Notes: a model not told the origin generated them from the letters alone. Counted from the stretch's first letter, positions 1-7,572 are shown. The stretch is 23,543 nucleotides of DNA from CAYFHQ01 sp964342805 (GCA_964342805.1 CAYFHQ010000058.1:1-23543), one strand, 5' to 3'. Numbers and translations: made by a program.

Positions 1-1054
1 CAATGTCCCGTGACTTCTTTAAGCTTGTTAAGGGAGACGTTTTTACAGCTTTACCTTCAATGTCAACGGCGCCAGACTTGAGTTCTTCAAAGGTCACGGT
101 TTTAACCACGGGTCGGCCCGATTGAACGGAATAGTCAATGACGTTGGTCCGGATCTCCTTGTCCGTAATGGCACAGGCCTCAAGAATGCTTTGGTCAAGG
201 ACAGGTATGGGGATAGCCACACCCACATAGAGGGAACACCCATAGCCTTCAAAGACACCCGGTCTTATGTACTTGGTAGTCATGGCTTTCAAGTCCCCTG
301 AAAGGGCTAGGGTACCTGCAGGTGTTTTGGGAACATCGTTGTCATAACGTCCTGTGGAACTGTTGAACTGGGTTCCCTGCCAGGTGACGAATCCCTCTGC
401 CCCACCAATGAGGATCTTTGTACCAAGACCAATGGTCCTGTAAGTCGGATCGTTGAGCAAGGGACTCAGCTGGCCAGAAGTAGAATAAGTAATCTTGCCA
501 TGATTGGGCTTTAGGGGGCCCATGTAGGTGTAAATGGCCTTGTCCGACCCATTAATGGCCGCATTGTAGTTTTGGTAGCAGTTTCTTGGGTTGTAGAGAT
601 AGGCCTCGTTGAGGTCGCTCAGGGTGACTGTCCGTTCCACCTGGCGGTTGGGATAGCAGTCCGTTCCCTTGCCGGAGGCTTGTAGCTTGACTGGCTTGCC
701 TGCGATTAAGTCAGTGATCACATGAGCGCCTCCGTATTCATACCCGTCCACCCTGGACTCCTGGGTGGCTCCCACATAGGTGTCCACTGCGGCTAGGCCC
801 CCATAGCCTTCCACATCATTGAGGTGGATCTTTTCCATGCGGATGGGTGGATCAGCATGGCCAAAGTTTAGAAAGGCGCCACTGGAACACATGGGGCCAA
901 AGGTTCCTGTTGTGACAACATCTACCTTTTGGGCGGCCTCTTCCAAGCCGACTTCAGTAACCAGGTCTATGACCTCTTCTGCGGTTAGAACCACTGCGGT
1001 CCCTGCTTTGATTTTTTCATTGATTTGCTCATACGTGCGAATTTGTTTTGCCAT
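1..1054 (-). CDS. Homocysteine biosynthesis protein, HcyBio/DUF39 family (3' end outside window)
   Basis: About 351 codons are open from the ATG to the window edge; the C-terminus is missing. The start is fixed by an AGGAGG ribosome site 7 nt upstream. The N-terminal part reads TTGTFGPMCSSGAFLNFGH, the signature of the DUF39/HcyBio family, with a conserved Cys near residue 56, followed by Gly-rich blocks such as NDVEGYGGLAAVDTYVGA and GLGTKILIGGAEGF. Family knowledge: HcyBio proteins put sulfide sulfur onto aspartate semialdehyde to make homocysteine in methanogens and some anaerobes. The two SAM-I riboswitches in the leader independently support a methionine/homocysteine role. Family call is confident; the exact reaction is by homology only. 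Confidence 0.88.
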   Translation of the reverse strand, partial: MAKQIRTYEQINEKIKAGTAVVLTAEEVIDLVTEVGLEEAAQKVDVVTTGTFGPMCSSGAFLNFGHADPPIRMEKIHLNDVEGYGGLAAVDTYVGATQESRVDGYEYGGAHVITDLIAGKPVKLQASGKGTDCYPNRQVERTVTLSDLNEAYLYNPRNCYQNYNAAINGSDKAIYTYMGPLKPNHGKITYSTSGQLSPLLNDPTYRTIGLGTKILIGGAEGFVTWQGTQFNSSTGRYDNDVPKTPAGTLALSGDLKAMTTKYIRPGVFEGYGCSLYVGVAIPIPVLDQSILEACAITDKEIRTNVIDYSVQSGRPVVKTVTFEELKSGAVDIEGKAVKTSPLTSLKKSRDI

Positions 1055-1087
1055 GTCACTTCCTCCTGTGTTTGCCTCTTTTGGGTA

Positions 1088-1118
1088 AAAAATAAAACCT
1101 TTCCGAAAGAAAAGGTTT
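1088..1118 (-). terminator. Intrinsic terminator of the gene-proximal SAM-I riboswitch
   Basis: On the minus strand an AACCTTTTC / GAAAGGTT hairpin with a TTTCG loop is followed by TTATTTTT. It lies just after riboswitch helix P1 and 34 nt before the HcyBio ATG, the normal place for a SAM-off terminator. Confidence 0.85.
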
Positions 1119-1125
1119 GAGGGGT

Positions 1126-1218
1126 CTCATCTTCCGGATTACTCCGCTGGAATTAGCACCTTGCCAATGGCAGGTTGCCGGACGTCATCGGGCCAGTCCC
1201 TCAGTCTCTCTGGATAAG
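1126..1218 (-). ncRNA. SAM-I (S-box) riboswitch aptamer, gene-proximal copy
   Basis: Read on the minus strand, the element opens with CTTATCCAGAGAG, continues with GAGGGACTGGCCC, GTCCGGCAACC and AAGGTGCTAATTCCAGCG, and closes with GATGAG. CTTATC and GATGAG pair as P1. These are the conserved SAM-I core blocks (kink-turn, GGCAACC, GGTGCTAATTCC). It is followed directly by a terminator and the HcyBio gene, so high SAM should stop transcription. Confidence 0.95.
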
Positions 1219-1336
1219 TTGCTGCCTTGCAGCCATGAAATTGTTAGTTCTTGATGATCGTACCCGAGCACAGGCACTGGCTTAGGTAGGCGTTAAGACT
1301 TGCTCTTGGACCTTGATAAACATGGGGCTATCGTTT

Positions 1337-1383
1337 ACCTGTCTCACTACCGCTCCTGAACCTGTTTCACTACCGCTACCTGA
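1337..1383. repeat. Tandem direct repeat of about 23 bp between the two riboswitches
   Basis: Two adjacent copies, acctgtctcactaccgctcc and acctgtttcactaccgctac, each continuing into ctga, differ by about two substitutions and one inserted base. They sit in the 170-nt spacer between the first terminator and the second aptamer. No function is recognised. Confidence 0.8.
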
Positions 1384-1387
1384 AAAC

Positions 1388-1416
1388 GAAAAAACACCAA
1401 CTACTGGAGTTGGTGT
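1388..1416 (-). terminator. Intrinsic terminator of the promoter-proximal SAM-I riboswitch
   Basis: On the minus strand ACACCAACT / AGTTGGTGT forms a perfect 9-bp stem with a 5-nt loop, followed by a run of T. It lies 17 nt beyond the P1 helix of the first aptamer, so the first riboswitch is a complete switch by itself. Confidence 0.9.
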
Positions 1417-1433
1417 ACAATACTTGGTTGACA

Positions 1434-1529
1434 CTCATCTCCCGAAACGATGTTTCGCTGGAATTAGCACCTTGCTTGTAGCAGGTTGCCGGACATCACA
1501 GGGCCAGTCCCTCCGTCACTCTTGATGAG
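1434..1529 (-). ncRNA. SAM-I (S-box) riboswitch aptamer, promoter-proximal copy
   Basis: The minus strand shows CTCATCAAGAGTGACGGAGG, then GACTGGCCCTGTGATGTCC, GGCAACCTGC, AAGGTGCTAATTCCAGCG and closing GATGAG, which pairs with the opening CTCATC as P1. It is a second full SAM-I aptamer in the same leader as the copy at 1126-1218. The core is almost identical to the other copy but P3/P4 and the spacer differ, which suggests an old duplication. Confidence 0.95.
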
Positions 1530-1552
1530 AATATGCAGTTGATTTAAAACTG

Positions 1553-1581
1553 AGTTTACAGTGTCTTGTCAGACCTGTCAA
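1553..1581 (-). promoter_or_regulatory. Sigma-A promoter for the SAM-riboswitch/HcyBio transcript
   Basis: The minus strand carries TTGACA (1576-1581), exactly 17 nt, then TAAACT (1553-1558). Transcription would begin near 1546, shortly before the first aptamer. It is the only strong promoter seen for this leader. Confidence 0.8.
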
Positions 1582-1611
1582 CACTTTTTTTCAAGATCAG
1601 CAATCCTTTGT

Positions 1612-1635
1612 AGTTGTTAAATATAATCAACAACT
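1612..1635 (+). promoter_or_regulatory. Probable -10 element inside an inverted repeat before the histidine kinase gene
   Basis: A perfect TATAAT (1622-1627) lies 31 nt before the kinase ATG, flanked by AGTTGTT and AACAACT arms with a 10-nt spacer. No good -35 box is visible, which suggests activator dependence or a repressor site over the -10. A related sequence, GTTAATATAATAAC, covers the presumed -10 of the small gene at 7765. Confidence 0.45.
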
Positions 1636-1658
1636 GTACACTGTTATAGGGGGGACAC

Positions 1659-2993
1659 ATGACTGAGAGACAGAAAAAAGCGGCTTTGATCGCTTTTGCA
1701 ACCACAATTATGGGACAGGTGTATCTAACACCTTTTAACACCACTTTTAGACTGTCATTGGGCATTACCATGATGACATTCCTACTCATAGCCCTGTCCG
1801 ACGCACCCATTCGTCTGACTGGCCTATTCACAGGTATATCCATTCTTGCTTTCCGGAGTATGCTGGACCTATTTCAAATCCAGGGTCTGACGCCCATGGA
1901 CTTGTTTATGGTCCTGAAAAGCCATTATCCCGCAGCCATATTCTACTTTACCTGCGGCATTATTTTTGACCAAATCGGCATTCGAATGTACCGAAGTCGG
2001 CCGGTTTATTTTGTTATGCTGGTCACGGTGACAGACGCCTTTACCAATATCCTGGAGGTCATGATCCGGAATGAGTTTTCCAGAACCCTGGCAGAACCCA
2101 TTATCACGCGGTTGATCATCACAGGCCTGGTACGATCAACCTTAGCCTACTTGCTTATTGTAGCCTTTAGGGCAATGAACATGTTGATTCTACGAGAGGA
2201 GCACCAGCAACGATATAACCGCCTTCTCTTTTTCACAGCCAACATGAAGTCGGAACTCTTCTTTCTCAACAAGTCCATGCATGACATTGAAACCGCCATG
2301 GCTTTGTCCTTTGGCGTCTATAAGGACTTGCAAGGCAAGCCCCAACTGACAGGTGACGAGGTCCACCATATTCGAAAACAGCTCCTCACCCTGTCCAATG
2401 ACATCCATGAGATCAAAAAGGACCACCTTCGGGCCACCCTGGGTTTACAAAAGCTACTGCCCAATCCAGCCCAAACCTCAGGCATGAAAATCAGCGCAGT
2501 GGGTAAACTCCTACAGGACAATACAGGGCGTGTAACCAGCGAGTACGGTAAGGACATTAATGTCCAAATCCGTCTCAATGACAACTTAAAAATCCGTGGC
2601 TTTTATCCCCTGATTACCATACTCAACAATATGATCATGAATAGTATTGAAGCCATGGAAAATGGCCGCATTGTCGTGTCCATGGACAATCCGGACACCA
2701 GTCAACCAGAACTCATTACCTTCTATGTGAGAGACAATGGGTCTGGCATTCCTGAGGACGACATTCCCCATGTTTTTATTCCAGGTTTTTCGACCAAGTA
2801 CTCTGACAAAACAGGTGAAATGTCCCAAGGTATCGGCCTAGCCCACGCCAAGTCCTTAGCTGAACAGTACTTTAAGGGGAGCGTAGAGGTTTCCTCCACC
2901 ACCCTATCAGGCACTATTTTCACCATTAAACTCAACAAAGACATTCTAGTAAAAGGAAGGAGAACCGATGAATCAAACCATTTATATCATTGA
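1659..2993 (+). CDS. Membrane sensor histidine kinase, GlnK-like
   Basis: This 444-residue protein has several hydrophobic membrane segments between about residues 8 and 175, a linker helix region (180-265) and a C-terminal GHKL ATPase domain. The N box is NNMIMNSIEAM (323-333), the G1 box RDNGSGIP (358-365) and the G2 box GIGLAHA (391-397). The phosphorylated His is not certain: H250 (NDIHEIKKD) and H208 (SMHDIETAM) are candidates. The start has a GGGGGG ribosome site. It overlaps the response regulator gene by 26 nt, so they are co-translated. The partner regulator's type suggests a GlnK-like kinase, known in Bacillus for glutamine sensing, and the neighbouring symporter suggests it senses an acidic amino acid or glutamine. 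The ligand is inference. Confidence 0.85.
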   Translation: MTERQKKAALIAFATTIMGQVYLTPFNTTFRLSLGITMMTFLLIALSDAPIRLTGLFTGISILAFRSMLDLFQIQGLTPMDLFMVLKSHYPAAIFYFTCGIIFDQIGIRMYRSRPVYFVMLVTVTDAFTNILEVMIRNEFSRTLAEPIITRLIITGLVRSTLAYLLIVAFRAMNMLILREEHQQRYNRLLFFTANMKSELFFLNKSMHDIETAMALSFGVYKDLQGKPQLTGDEVHHIRKQLLTLSNDIHEIKKDHLRATLGLQKLLPNPAQTSGMKISAVGKLLQDNTGRVTSEYGKDINVQIRLNDNLKIRGFYPLITILNNMIMNSIEAMENGRIVVSMDNPDTSQPELITFYVRDNGSGIPEDDIPHVFIPGFSTKYSDKTGEMSQGIGLAHAKSLAEQYFKGSVEVSSTTLSGTIFTIKLNKDILVKGRRTDESNHLYH

Positions 2994-3774
2994 TGACGAT
3001 CCTTCCGTTCGACGCGTCCTCTGTAAAATCATCGAAAAAAACCACCTGGGCAAGGTCGTTGGACAGGGAGAGGGCAAAATCAACACGGTCAAGGAAATAC
3101 AGGCCATGAAGCCAGACCTGGTTCTTGTGGACCTCCTCATGCCCTCCATAGACGGCATTGAGTTGGTGGAGATCATGAAGTCTATCCACCCCAGTGTCCG
3201 TATACTCATGATTTCACAGGTATCCTCCAAGGAAATGATTGAAAAGGCCTATACGGTAGGCGTTGATTTTTATGTGCAAAAACCGGTCAATGTCATTGAA
3301 ATCACCAATATCATAAAAAACATTTACCGCTTGTCAGGCCCCCAGGCCCCTCAGGCCAAATCCAAAGAGGAGTACTTGGAGTCTATCTTATCTGAGCTGG
3401 GCATTATGGGACAAACAGGCGTGGAAGACCTCATGATGGTCGTCATGCACCTCCATAGGAACAAGAAAAAGCTCACCTCTTATAAACTCCAGGACCTCTA
3501 CCTCTTTATCCAAAACGCCTATGAGAACATGGGTGAAGATATACGAATGTCTACTGTGGAGCAACGGTTACGCCGCCTGACCCAGTCTGCCCTCATTAAC
3601 CTGGCCCACATGGGAATTGAGGACTTCATGCATCCCATTTTTGAGAAGTATTCTTCTAAACTCTTCGACTTTGCAGAAGTCCGCCAGGAAATGAACCGGA
3701 TTAAGGGGACGGTCCACCACCCGGGTAAGGTGTCGGTGAAAAAGTTTATTGACGCCTTGGAAACCTTCCTCTAA
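2968..3774 (+). CDS. Response regulator, GlnL/YcbB family
   Basis: This 268-residue protein has a receiver domain (1-115) with acidic pocket DDD at 9-11, phospho-acceptor D55 in LVLVDLLMPS, S83 and K105. An all-alpha C-terminal domain (about 125-268) resembles the YcbB domain of Bacillus GlnL, including LRRLTQSALINLAHMG. In Bacillus the GlnK-GlnL pair activates glutamine uptake and glutaminase genes. Here it is followed, after a terminator, by a glutamate/dicarboxylate symporter gene that is the obvious target. Translation starts inside the kinase gene behind AAGGAAGGAG. The downstream TGT repeats at 3881-3906 are a candidate binding site. Confidence 0.85.
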   Translation: MNQTIYIIDDDPSVRRVLCKIIEKNHLGKVVGQGEGKINTVKEIQAMKPDLVLVDLLMPSIDGIELVEIMKSIHPSVRILMISQVSSKEMIEKAYTVGVDFYVQKPVNVIEITNIIKNIYRLSGPQAPQAKSKEEYLESILSELGIMGQTGVEDLMMVVMHLHRNKKKLTSYKLQDLYLFIQNAYENMGEDIRMSTVEQRLRRLTQSALINLAHMGIEDFMHPIFEKYSSKLFDFAEVRQEMNRIKGTVHHPGKVSVKKFIDALETFL

Positions 3775-3846
3775 GTATCTACTAGCTAGCCGGTAGGTAT
3801 CTTATAGGTAGCCAAAATGCGTACAATTTGTCACAAGATTAATCCA

Positions 3847-3882
3847 AACACCTGTCTTTGTTACAAGGGCAGGTGTTTTTTT
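3847..3882 (+). terminator. Intrinsic terminator after the two-component genes
   Basis: AACACCTG pairs with CAGGTGTT, and the helix extends inward through TCTTTG/CAAGGG to a TTA loop; seven T follow. It separates the regulator genes from the symporter gene, which therefore needs its own promoter. Confidence 0.9.
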
Positions 3883-3906
3883 CTGTCATTTCATGTCGGA
3901 TTTTGT
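3881..3906 (+). promoter_or_regulatory. Candidate GlnL-type operator: three hexamers at 10-bp spacing
   Basis: TTCTGT, TCATGT and TTTTGT begin at 3881, 3891 and 3901, each separated by 4 nt. From memory, Bacillus GlnL recognises TTTTGT-N4-TTTTGT direct repeats, which this resembles. The repeats end 55 nt before the symporter ATG. Possible -10 elements downstream are TAATAC (3923-3928) and TATAAG (3941-3946); neither has a good -35, as expected at an activated promoter. Confidence 0.55.
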
Positions 3907-3961
3907 ATGTTTTACGGCAATGTAATACTAGGCTTTTAATTATAAGAGGGGGTATTATTTT

Positions 3962-5230
3962 ATGAAGAAAAAGATGGGCCTAACCGGTAAGATTCTCATT
4001 GGACTTATTTTAGGTATTATTACCGGTCTTGTTCTGTATCCAATGCAGGACAACGCATTTGTTTCAACTTACTTACTTGGTGGACTGTTCACCCTAGGTG
4101 GCGGACTATTCATCAACTCCATCAAGATGATGGTAGTGCCTTTGGTTTTCGTTTCCATTACTGTAGGTGCTGCGTCTGTTGGTGACATCCGTAAGCTGGG
4201 TCGTATTGGTGGCAAGACACTTGGTTTCTACCTGGTGACAACTGCTATCGCCATTTCCCTAGCTATCCTAGTGGCAACTCTAGTGGGTCCTGGTGTTGGT
4301 TTTAACCTTCCTGCCGACGCAGAGTTTGTTGCTAAGGAAGCTCCATCCTTAGTTAGCGTAATTGTAGATATTATTCCAACAAACCCGATTTCTTCACTTG
4401 CAAATGGTAAGATGCTTCAGATTATTTTTTTCGCGCTGATGATGGGGACAGCCATGACGGCTTTAGGCGAAAAAGCCAAGTTGGCTCGTGACGTGTTTGA
4501 AAACCTAAATGAGGTTATTCTCAAATTAGTTATGTTAATAATGCAAATCGCACCATATGGTGTTTATGCACTCATAGCTAAGACATTTGCCGGACTTGGT
4601 TACACTGCAATGAAGCCTTTAGCTATGTACATGCTTTCTGTACTCGGCGTTCTATTCCTACACGCCATACTGACTTACCAGGGTATGCTGTACTCCTTTA
4701 CGAAACTGAACCCAATCCAGTTCTTCAAGAACTTTGCACCAGCAATCATGGTTGCATTCTCCACGGCAAGTTCTTCTTCTACACTTCCTGTTACAATGGA
4801 AACTGCTGAAGAACGTCTTGGTGTTCCAAAGTCTATCGGCTCCTTCACCCTTCCACTGGGCGCAACCATCAACATGGATGGTACAGCGATCATGCAGGGT
4901 GTCGCAACGGTATTCTTGGCTCAGGCTTATGGTATTAACCTAGGTATTGGTGACTTCCTAACAGTTATCCTAACGGCAACTCTAGCTTCTATCGGTACTG
5001 CAGGCGTTCCAGGCGTTGGCCTGATCATGCTTTCCATGGTACTTACTCAGGTAGGTATCCCAGTTGAAGGTATTGCAGTAATCATGGGTATTGACCGTAT
5101 TCTTGACATGACGCGTACAGCTGTAAACATCACTGGTGATGCTGCTTGTACATTGATCGTTGCTCATCAAGAAGGCGAACTGGACACAGACGTATACAAT
5201 GCTGAAAACGTTGATAAGGCTGTTGCTTAA
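3962..5230 (+). CDS. Na+/H+-coupled glutamate or dicarboxylate symporter (DAACS family)
   Basis: This 422-residue polytopic membrane protein has all hallmarks of the GltPh/GltP/DctA fold: a Ser-rich HP1 tip (STASSSSTLP, S270-S273), NMDGTA in TM7 (from N304), the HP2 loop GTAGVPGVG, and TM8 DMTRTAVNITGD. Within TM8, D382, R385, N389 and D393 correspond to the substrate and cation residues of GltPh; the Arg binds the side-chain carboxylate, so an acidic substrate (glutamate, aspartate or a C4 dicarboxylate) is likely. AGAGGGGG precedes the ATG. Codon use looks more biased than in the two-component genes, suggesting high expression. Its position behind a GlnKL-like system supports regulated glutamate uptake. 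Substrate choice is inference. Confidence 0.92.
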   Translation: MKKKMGLTGKILIGLILGIITGLVLYPMQDNAFVSTYLLGGLFTLGGGLFINSIKMMVVPLVFVSITVGAASVGDIRKLGRIGGKTLGFYLVTTAIAISLAILVATLVGPGVGFNLPADAEFVAKEAPSLVSVIVDIIPTNPISSLANGKMLQIIFFALMMGTAMTALGEKAKLARDVFENLNEVILKLVMLIMQIAPYGVYALIAKTFAGLGYTAMKPLAMYMLSVLGVLFLHAILTYQGMLYSFTKLNPIQFFKNFAPAIMVAFSTASSSSTLPVTMETAEERLGVPKSIGSFTLPLGATINMDGTAIMQGVATVFLAQAYGINLGIGDFLTVILTATLASIGTAGVPGVGLIMLSMVLTQVGIPVEGIAVIMGIDRILDMTRTAVNITGDAACTLIVAHQEGELDTDVYNAENVDKAVA

Positions 5231-5253
5231 TCAAGAAGAAGAAATCGACATCA

Positions 5254-5288
5254 TAAAAGGGAGTGGCCATTTGGCTACTCCCTTTTTT
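5254..5288. terminator. Intrinsic terminator between convergent genes, probably bidirectional
   Basis: GGGAGTGGCC / GGCTACTCCC forms a stem with an ATTT loop, followed by TTTTTT on the plus strand and preceded by AAAA. It ends the symporter transcript and can also end the minus-strand transcript of the coiled-coil gene, which stops at 5322. Confidence 0.9.
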
Positions 5289-5321
5289 CGTACAATTCCT
5301 TAAATGATGCGCCCTTCCCTA

Positions 5322-6347
5322 CTACTTGATCAGGACCATGGCAATGGTAACCAGCTGGATGACAAAGAGCACAACCCCACCAAAGATGATCAAGCGTTTA
5401 TGAAGACGTAGCTTGTGGTCCCTCTGGATCGCAAACTGATTGGCCGTACCCAGCTTCTTTTGTAGGTCGACAATTTGGTTTTGCAAGTTCTGCACATAGA
5501 CTTCAAGATGGTCGATGGCATGGGTTTGCTCCAGGTCTTGAATGGTCTTCTCAATGAGTTCTTCCTTGAGTTTCAAAAGGGTCTTGGTTTGCTTGTCATC
5601 GAGAATATTCTTCTTTTCAAGGTGTTCCTCGATCTGCTGGAGCAAGTGGCTTTGACCTGCGTCTATTTCTTGCTGGGCCGCGAACTCCTTGCGGATTTCG
5701 TCTATGAGCTTAGACTGCCTTTCGTCCAGGGCGTCCTTTTCCTGTATGCTATCATCCAGGTTCTGTAGGAGCTCCATTTGCTGCTTGTCAATGGACCGTT
5801 GGCGTTCCACCTCAGACTCCAGGTCAGAAATTTGCCTGCTCTGATGCGCATCTACCTGGTTGTTTTCATTGAGACTGCTACGGAGGTTGCTGAGGATTTC
5901 TGAGTTTTCTTCCGCGATCCGGTGGTTTTCCTGGAGGTCCAGTTTAATTTTACGGATCAAGTCTTCCTGGCGGGTCAGCTTCATGGCTATCCCCCTGGAA
6001 GACAGGTAGACCTCTTGAATATAGGTTTTGGCTAAATCAATATATCGGTTGGACCCAAGTCCTTGTCTTTTAGAATAGAGTTCAATTTCCTCAACCAGCT
6101 TAACCAGCTGCTTGGGGTTGCGTAGAAAAGAACCAATAATGGACTCTACGATCTCTAGCATGCAGACCATGGGGTCTGCCTTGCTATCCTGGCAAAGACC
6201 AATGGAACCAATCAGCCTGCTGTGGGGTCCAGTAAGGATGGACTCCGGTTGATGGATGGTAATGGCCATTTCCACAATGGCTTGTGCCACCCGTTTGGGC
6301 TGTCCCAAGTAATCTGTGCGTATGATTTCAACAGTTTTGTCGTTCAT
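5322..6347 (-). CDS. Tail-anchored coiled-coil protein with eight 21-residue repeats
   Basis: I do not recognise the family. The 341-residue protein has an N-terminal mixed-composition region (1-130), no signal peptide, then eight consecutive 21-residue units from I134 to T301. They start with Leu or Ile, and five of the eight (units 2-6) have a conserved Asp at position 12, preceded by a hydrophobic residue, and Gln at position 15 (for example LRSSLNENNQVDAHQSRQIS and LDDSIQEKDALDERQSKLID). Three heptads per unit predicts a continuous parallel coiled coil. A basic stretch (HKLRLHKR) precedes a single C-terminal membrane helix (319-340), so the rod should project into the cytoplasm from the membrane. 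The start has a GGGGGTG ribosome site. Its gene is alone, between two terminators. A structural or scaffold role is a guess. Confidence 0.75.
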   Translation of the reverse strand: MNDKTVEIIRTDYLGQPKRVAQAIVEMAITIHQPESILTGPHSRLIGSIGLCQDSKADPMVCMLEIVESIIGSFLRNPKQLVKLVEEIELYSKRQGLGSNRYIDLAKTYIQEVYLSSRGIAMKLTRQEDLIRKIKLDLQENHRIAEENSEILSNLRSSLNENNQVDAHQSRQISDLESEVERQRSIDKQQMELLQNLDDSIQEKDALDERQSKLIDEIRKEFAAQQEIDAGQSHLLQQIEEHLEKKNILDDKQTKTLLKLKEELIEKTIQDLEQTHAIDHLEVYVQNLQNQIVDLQKKLGTANQFAIQRDHKLRLHKRLIIFGGVVLFVIQLVTIAMVLIK

Positions 6348-6385
6348 TGTACACCCCCATTGATATCAGTATACAGGAAAGCTGT

Positions 6386-6416
6386 TGCAATTGCATGAAC
6401 TCAGGCAAAATTTTGC
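6386..6416. repeat. Two short palindromes upstream of the coiled-coil gene
   Basis: TGCAATTGCA (6386-6395) and GCAAAATTTTGC (6405-6416) are both perfect palindromes in the 5' region of the gene starting at 6347. They resemble the TGCAA...TTGCA sites at 16580 and 19449, so they may be operators for the same Fis-type regulator. There is no sigma-54 promoter here, so the link is weak. A TATACT -10-like hexamer lies just downstream on the minus strand. Confidence 0.35.
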
Positions 6417-6418
6417 AC

Positions 6419-6442
6419 AAAAAAACAAGCCCCCCGGCCTGT
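6419..6442 (-). terminator. Intrinsic terminator after the secreted protease gene
   Basis: On the minus strand ACAGGCC / GGCTTGT forms a stem with a GGGG loop and is followed by seven T. It starts 6 nt after the protease stop codon. Confidence 0.85.
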
Positions 6443-6447
6443 CGATT

Positions 6448-7572
6448 CTAATAGTCATCTGCCTGCAAGTCTTTTATAAAGTGCCATGTTTTAGGCGCTT
6501 TTTCTTTGAGCAGGAGATTGGTCTCTTCGTTGAGATAATAGTATGCAAAACACTCAGCGAAGTATTCAATTGGATAGTCCACCATGTAGGGTGCGTCGCT
6601 GAACATGATCGGTGCTTCTTCTTTCCATATGGCCATAAAGTCAGCCTCGTCTGAAACTGTGCTCAAGGTGTAGATGTCAATCCCGTGGGCCACCTCATGG
6701 AGTTCCAGGTTGACTGATCCGTGGGCTGAGGCATCGAAACTGTAGCCAATTCTTACGGCTATTGGGTCTCCGCCAATGCCTGGCACGTCGTCCCAGGTCC
6801 GGCCCGTGGACTCCCACCCCCTGGGGACTACGCCTTTTAGGTGGGCGTATTCACTAAGGGATGTAATAGGATCATAGGTCAATATCAGTTCAACATCCTT
6901 GTCGTTTAGTTCTTCAATGAAGTCTATGGGAATCCGTTCTAATCGGTCCCAAATGGCTTCAATTTCCTCGTCATGGCCCAAACTCACATTGTGGTCATGG
7001 GGTCTTATGACAAACTCACTTAAAGCCTTGTCCGTGGCCACTGCAACTGCATGAACCTCTGGGTCGATTGTCCTGTTGTGAAGTTCTATGCCCTTGTCCC
7101 AGGTATAGGTGAAATCAAGGTGCAATTTATCGTAGGTCAGTTCTCGAATAAGGGGAATATAGTAGATGTCTCGGTATTTGAGTATGGGTTTACGGTCATT
7201 GGCCAGGTAGGTCTCATAGTTGATAATGACCTCAACGTCTCCAATGGTGGCTTCCGGCCTTTGGTCCAACTGGGCCACATCATTGGATGGGACCACTTGC
7301 CGTCCCTCGCCACTGGTGGTCAACTCCAACTTGCCTTGCTCATAGTTGAGTTGGATGCCCAGCGCCTGGGTGACTTCATAGGTAAGCGGTATATAGGTAA
7401 CTGTATTGTACTTGAAGAGTGGATAAGTAGAACTCGTTGAGATATACTCAATCCCGTTAATGGCCAGTGGGATTTCCTCATGTTCAAGGGGAACAGGCGG
7501 TCCCAAAGGTACCGGCTGCACGAGCATAACACAGAGTATCCAGACTAGAAGAAAAACCATTGCCCTTTTCAT
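6448..7572 (-). CDS. Secreted zinc metalloprotease with anthrax-lethal-factor-like (PPEP-like) domain
   Basis: The 374-residue protein begins with a signal peptide (MKRAMVFLLVWILCVMLV). Two similar segments follow, about 36-90 and 110-168, each with a YIPL block (PLFKYNTVTYIPL, PILKYRDIYYIPL), resembling copper amine oxidase N-terminal-like stalk domains that often tether Firmicute exoproteins. The C-terminal half carries HEVAH (H292, E293, H296) and EYFAECFAYYY (from E336), the zinc site pattern of the ATLF/M34 family that includes anthrax lethal factor and clostridial Pro-Pro endopeptidase. An extracellular, membrane- or wall-associated protease is the best reading. The substrate cannot be told from the sequence. 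AGAAGGAAGGTGG precedes the ATG. Flanked by its own promoter and terminator. Confidence 0.85.
   Translation of the reverse strand: MKRAMVFLLVWILCVMLVQPVPLGPPVPLEHEEIPLAINGIEYISTSSTYPLFKYNTVTYIPLTYEVTQALGIQLNYEQGKLELTTSGEGRQVVPSNDVAQLDQRPEATIGDVEVIINYETYLANDRKPILKYRDIYYIPLIRELTYDKLHLDFTYTWDKGIELHNRTIDPEVHAVAVATDKALSEFVIRPHDHNVSLGHDEEIEAIWDRLERIPIDFIEELNDKDVELILTYDPITSLSEYAHLKGVVPRGWESTGRTWDDVPGIGGDPIAVRIGYSFDASAHGSVNLELHEVAHGIDIYTLSTVSDEADFMAIWKEEAPIMFSDAPYMVDYPIEYFAECFAYYYLNEETNLLLKEKAPKTWHFIKDLQADDY

Noticed and set aside
1269..1323. Possible 13-codon leader peptide (ATG TTT ATC AAG ...) on the minus strand between the two riboswitches
   Set aside because: No ribosome binding site before it and no run of regulatory codons; probably chance.
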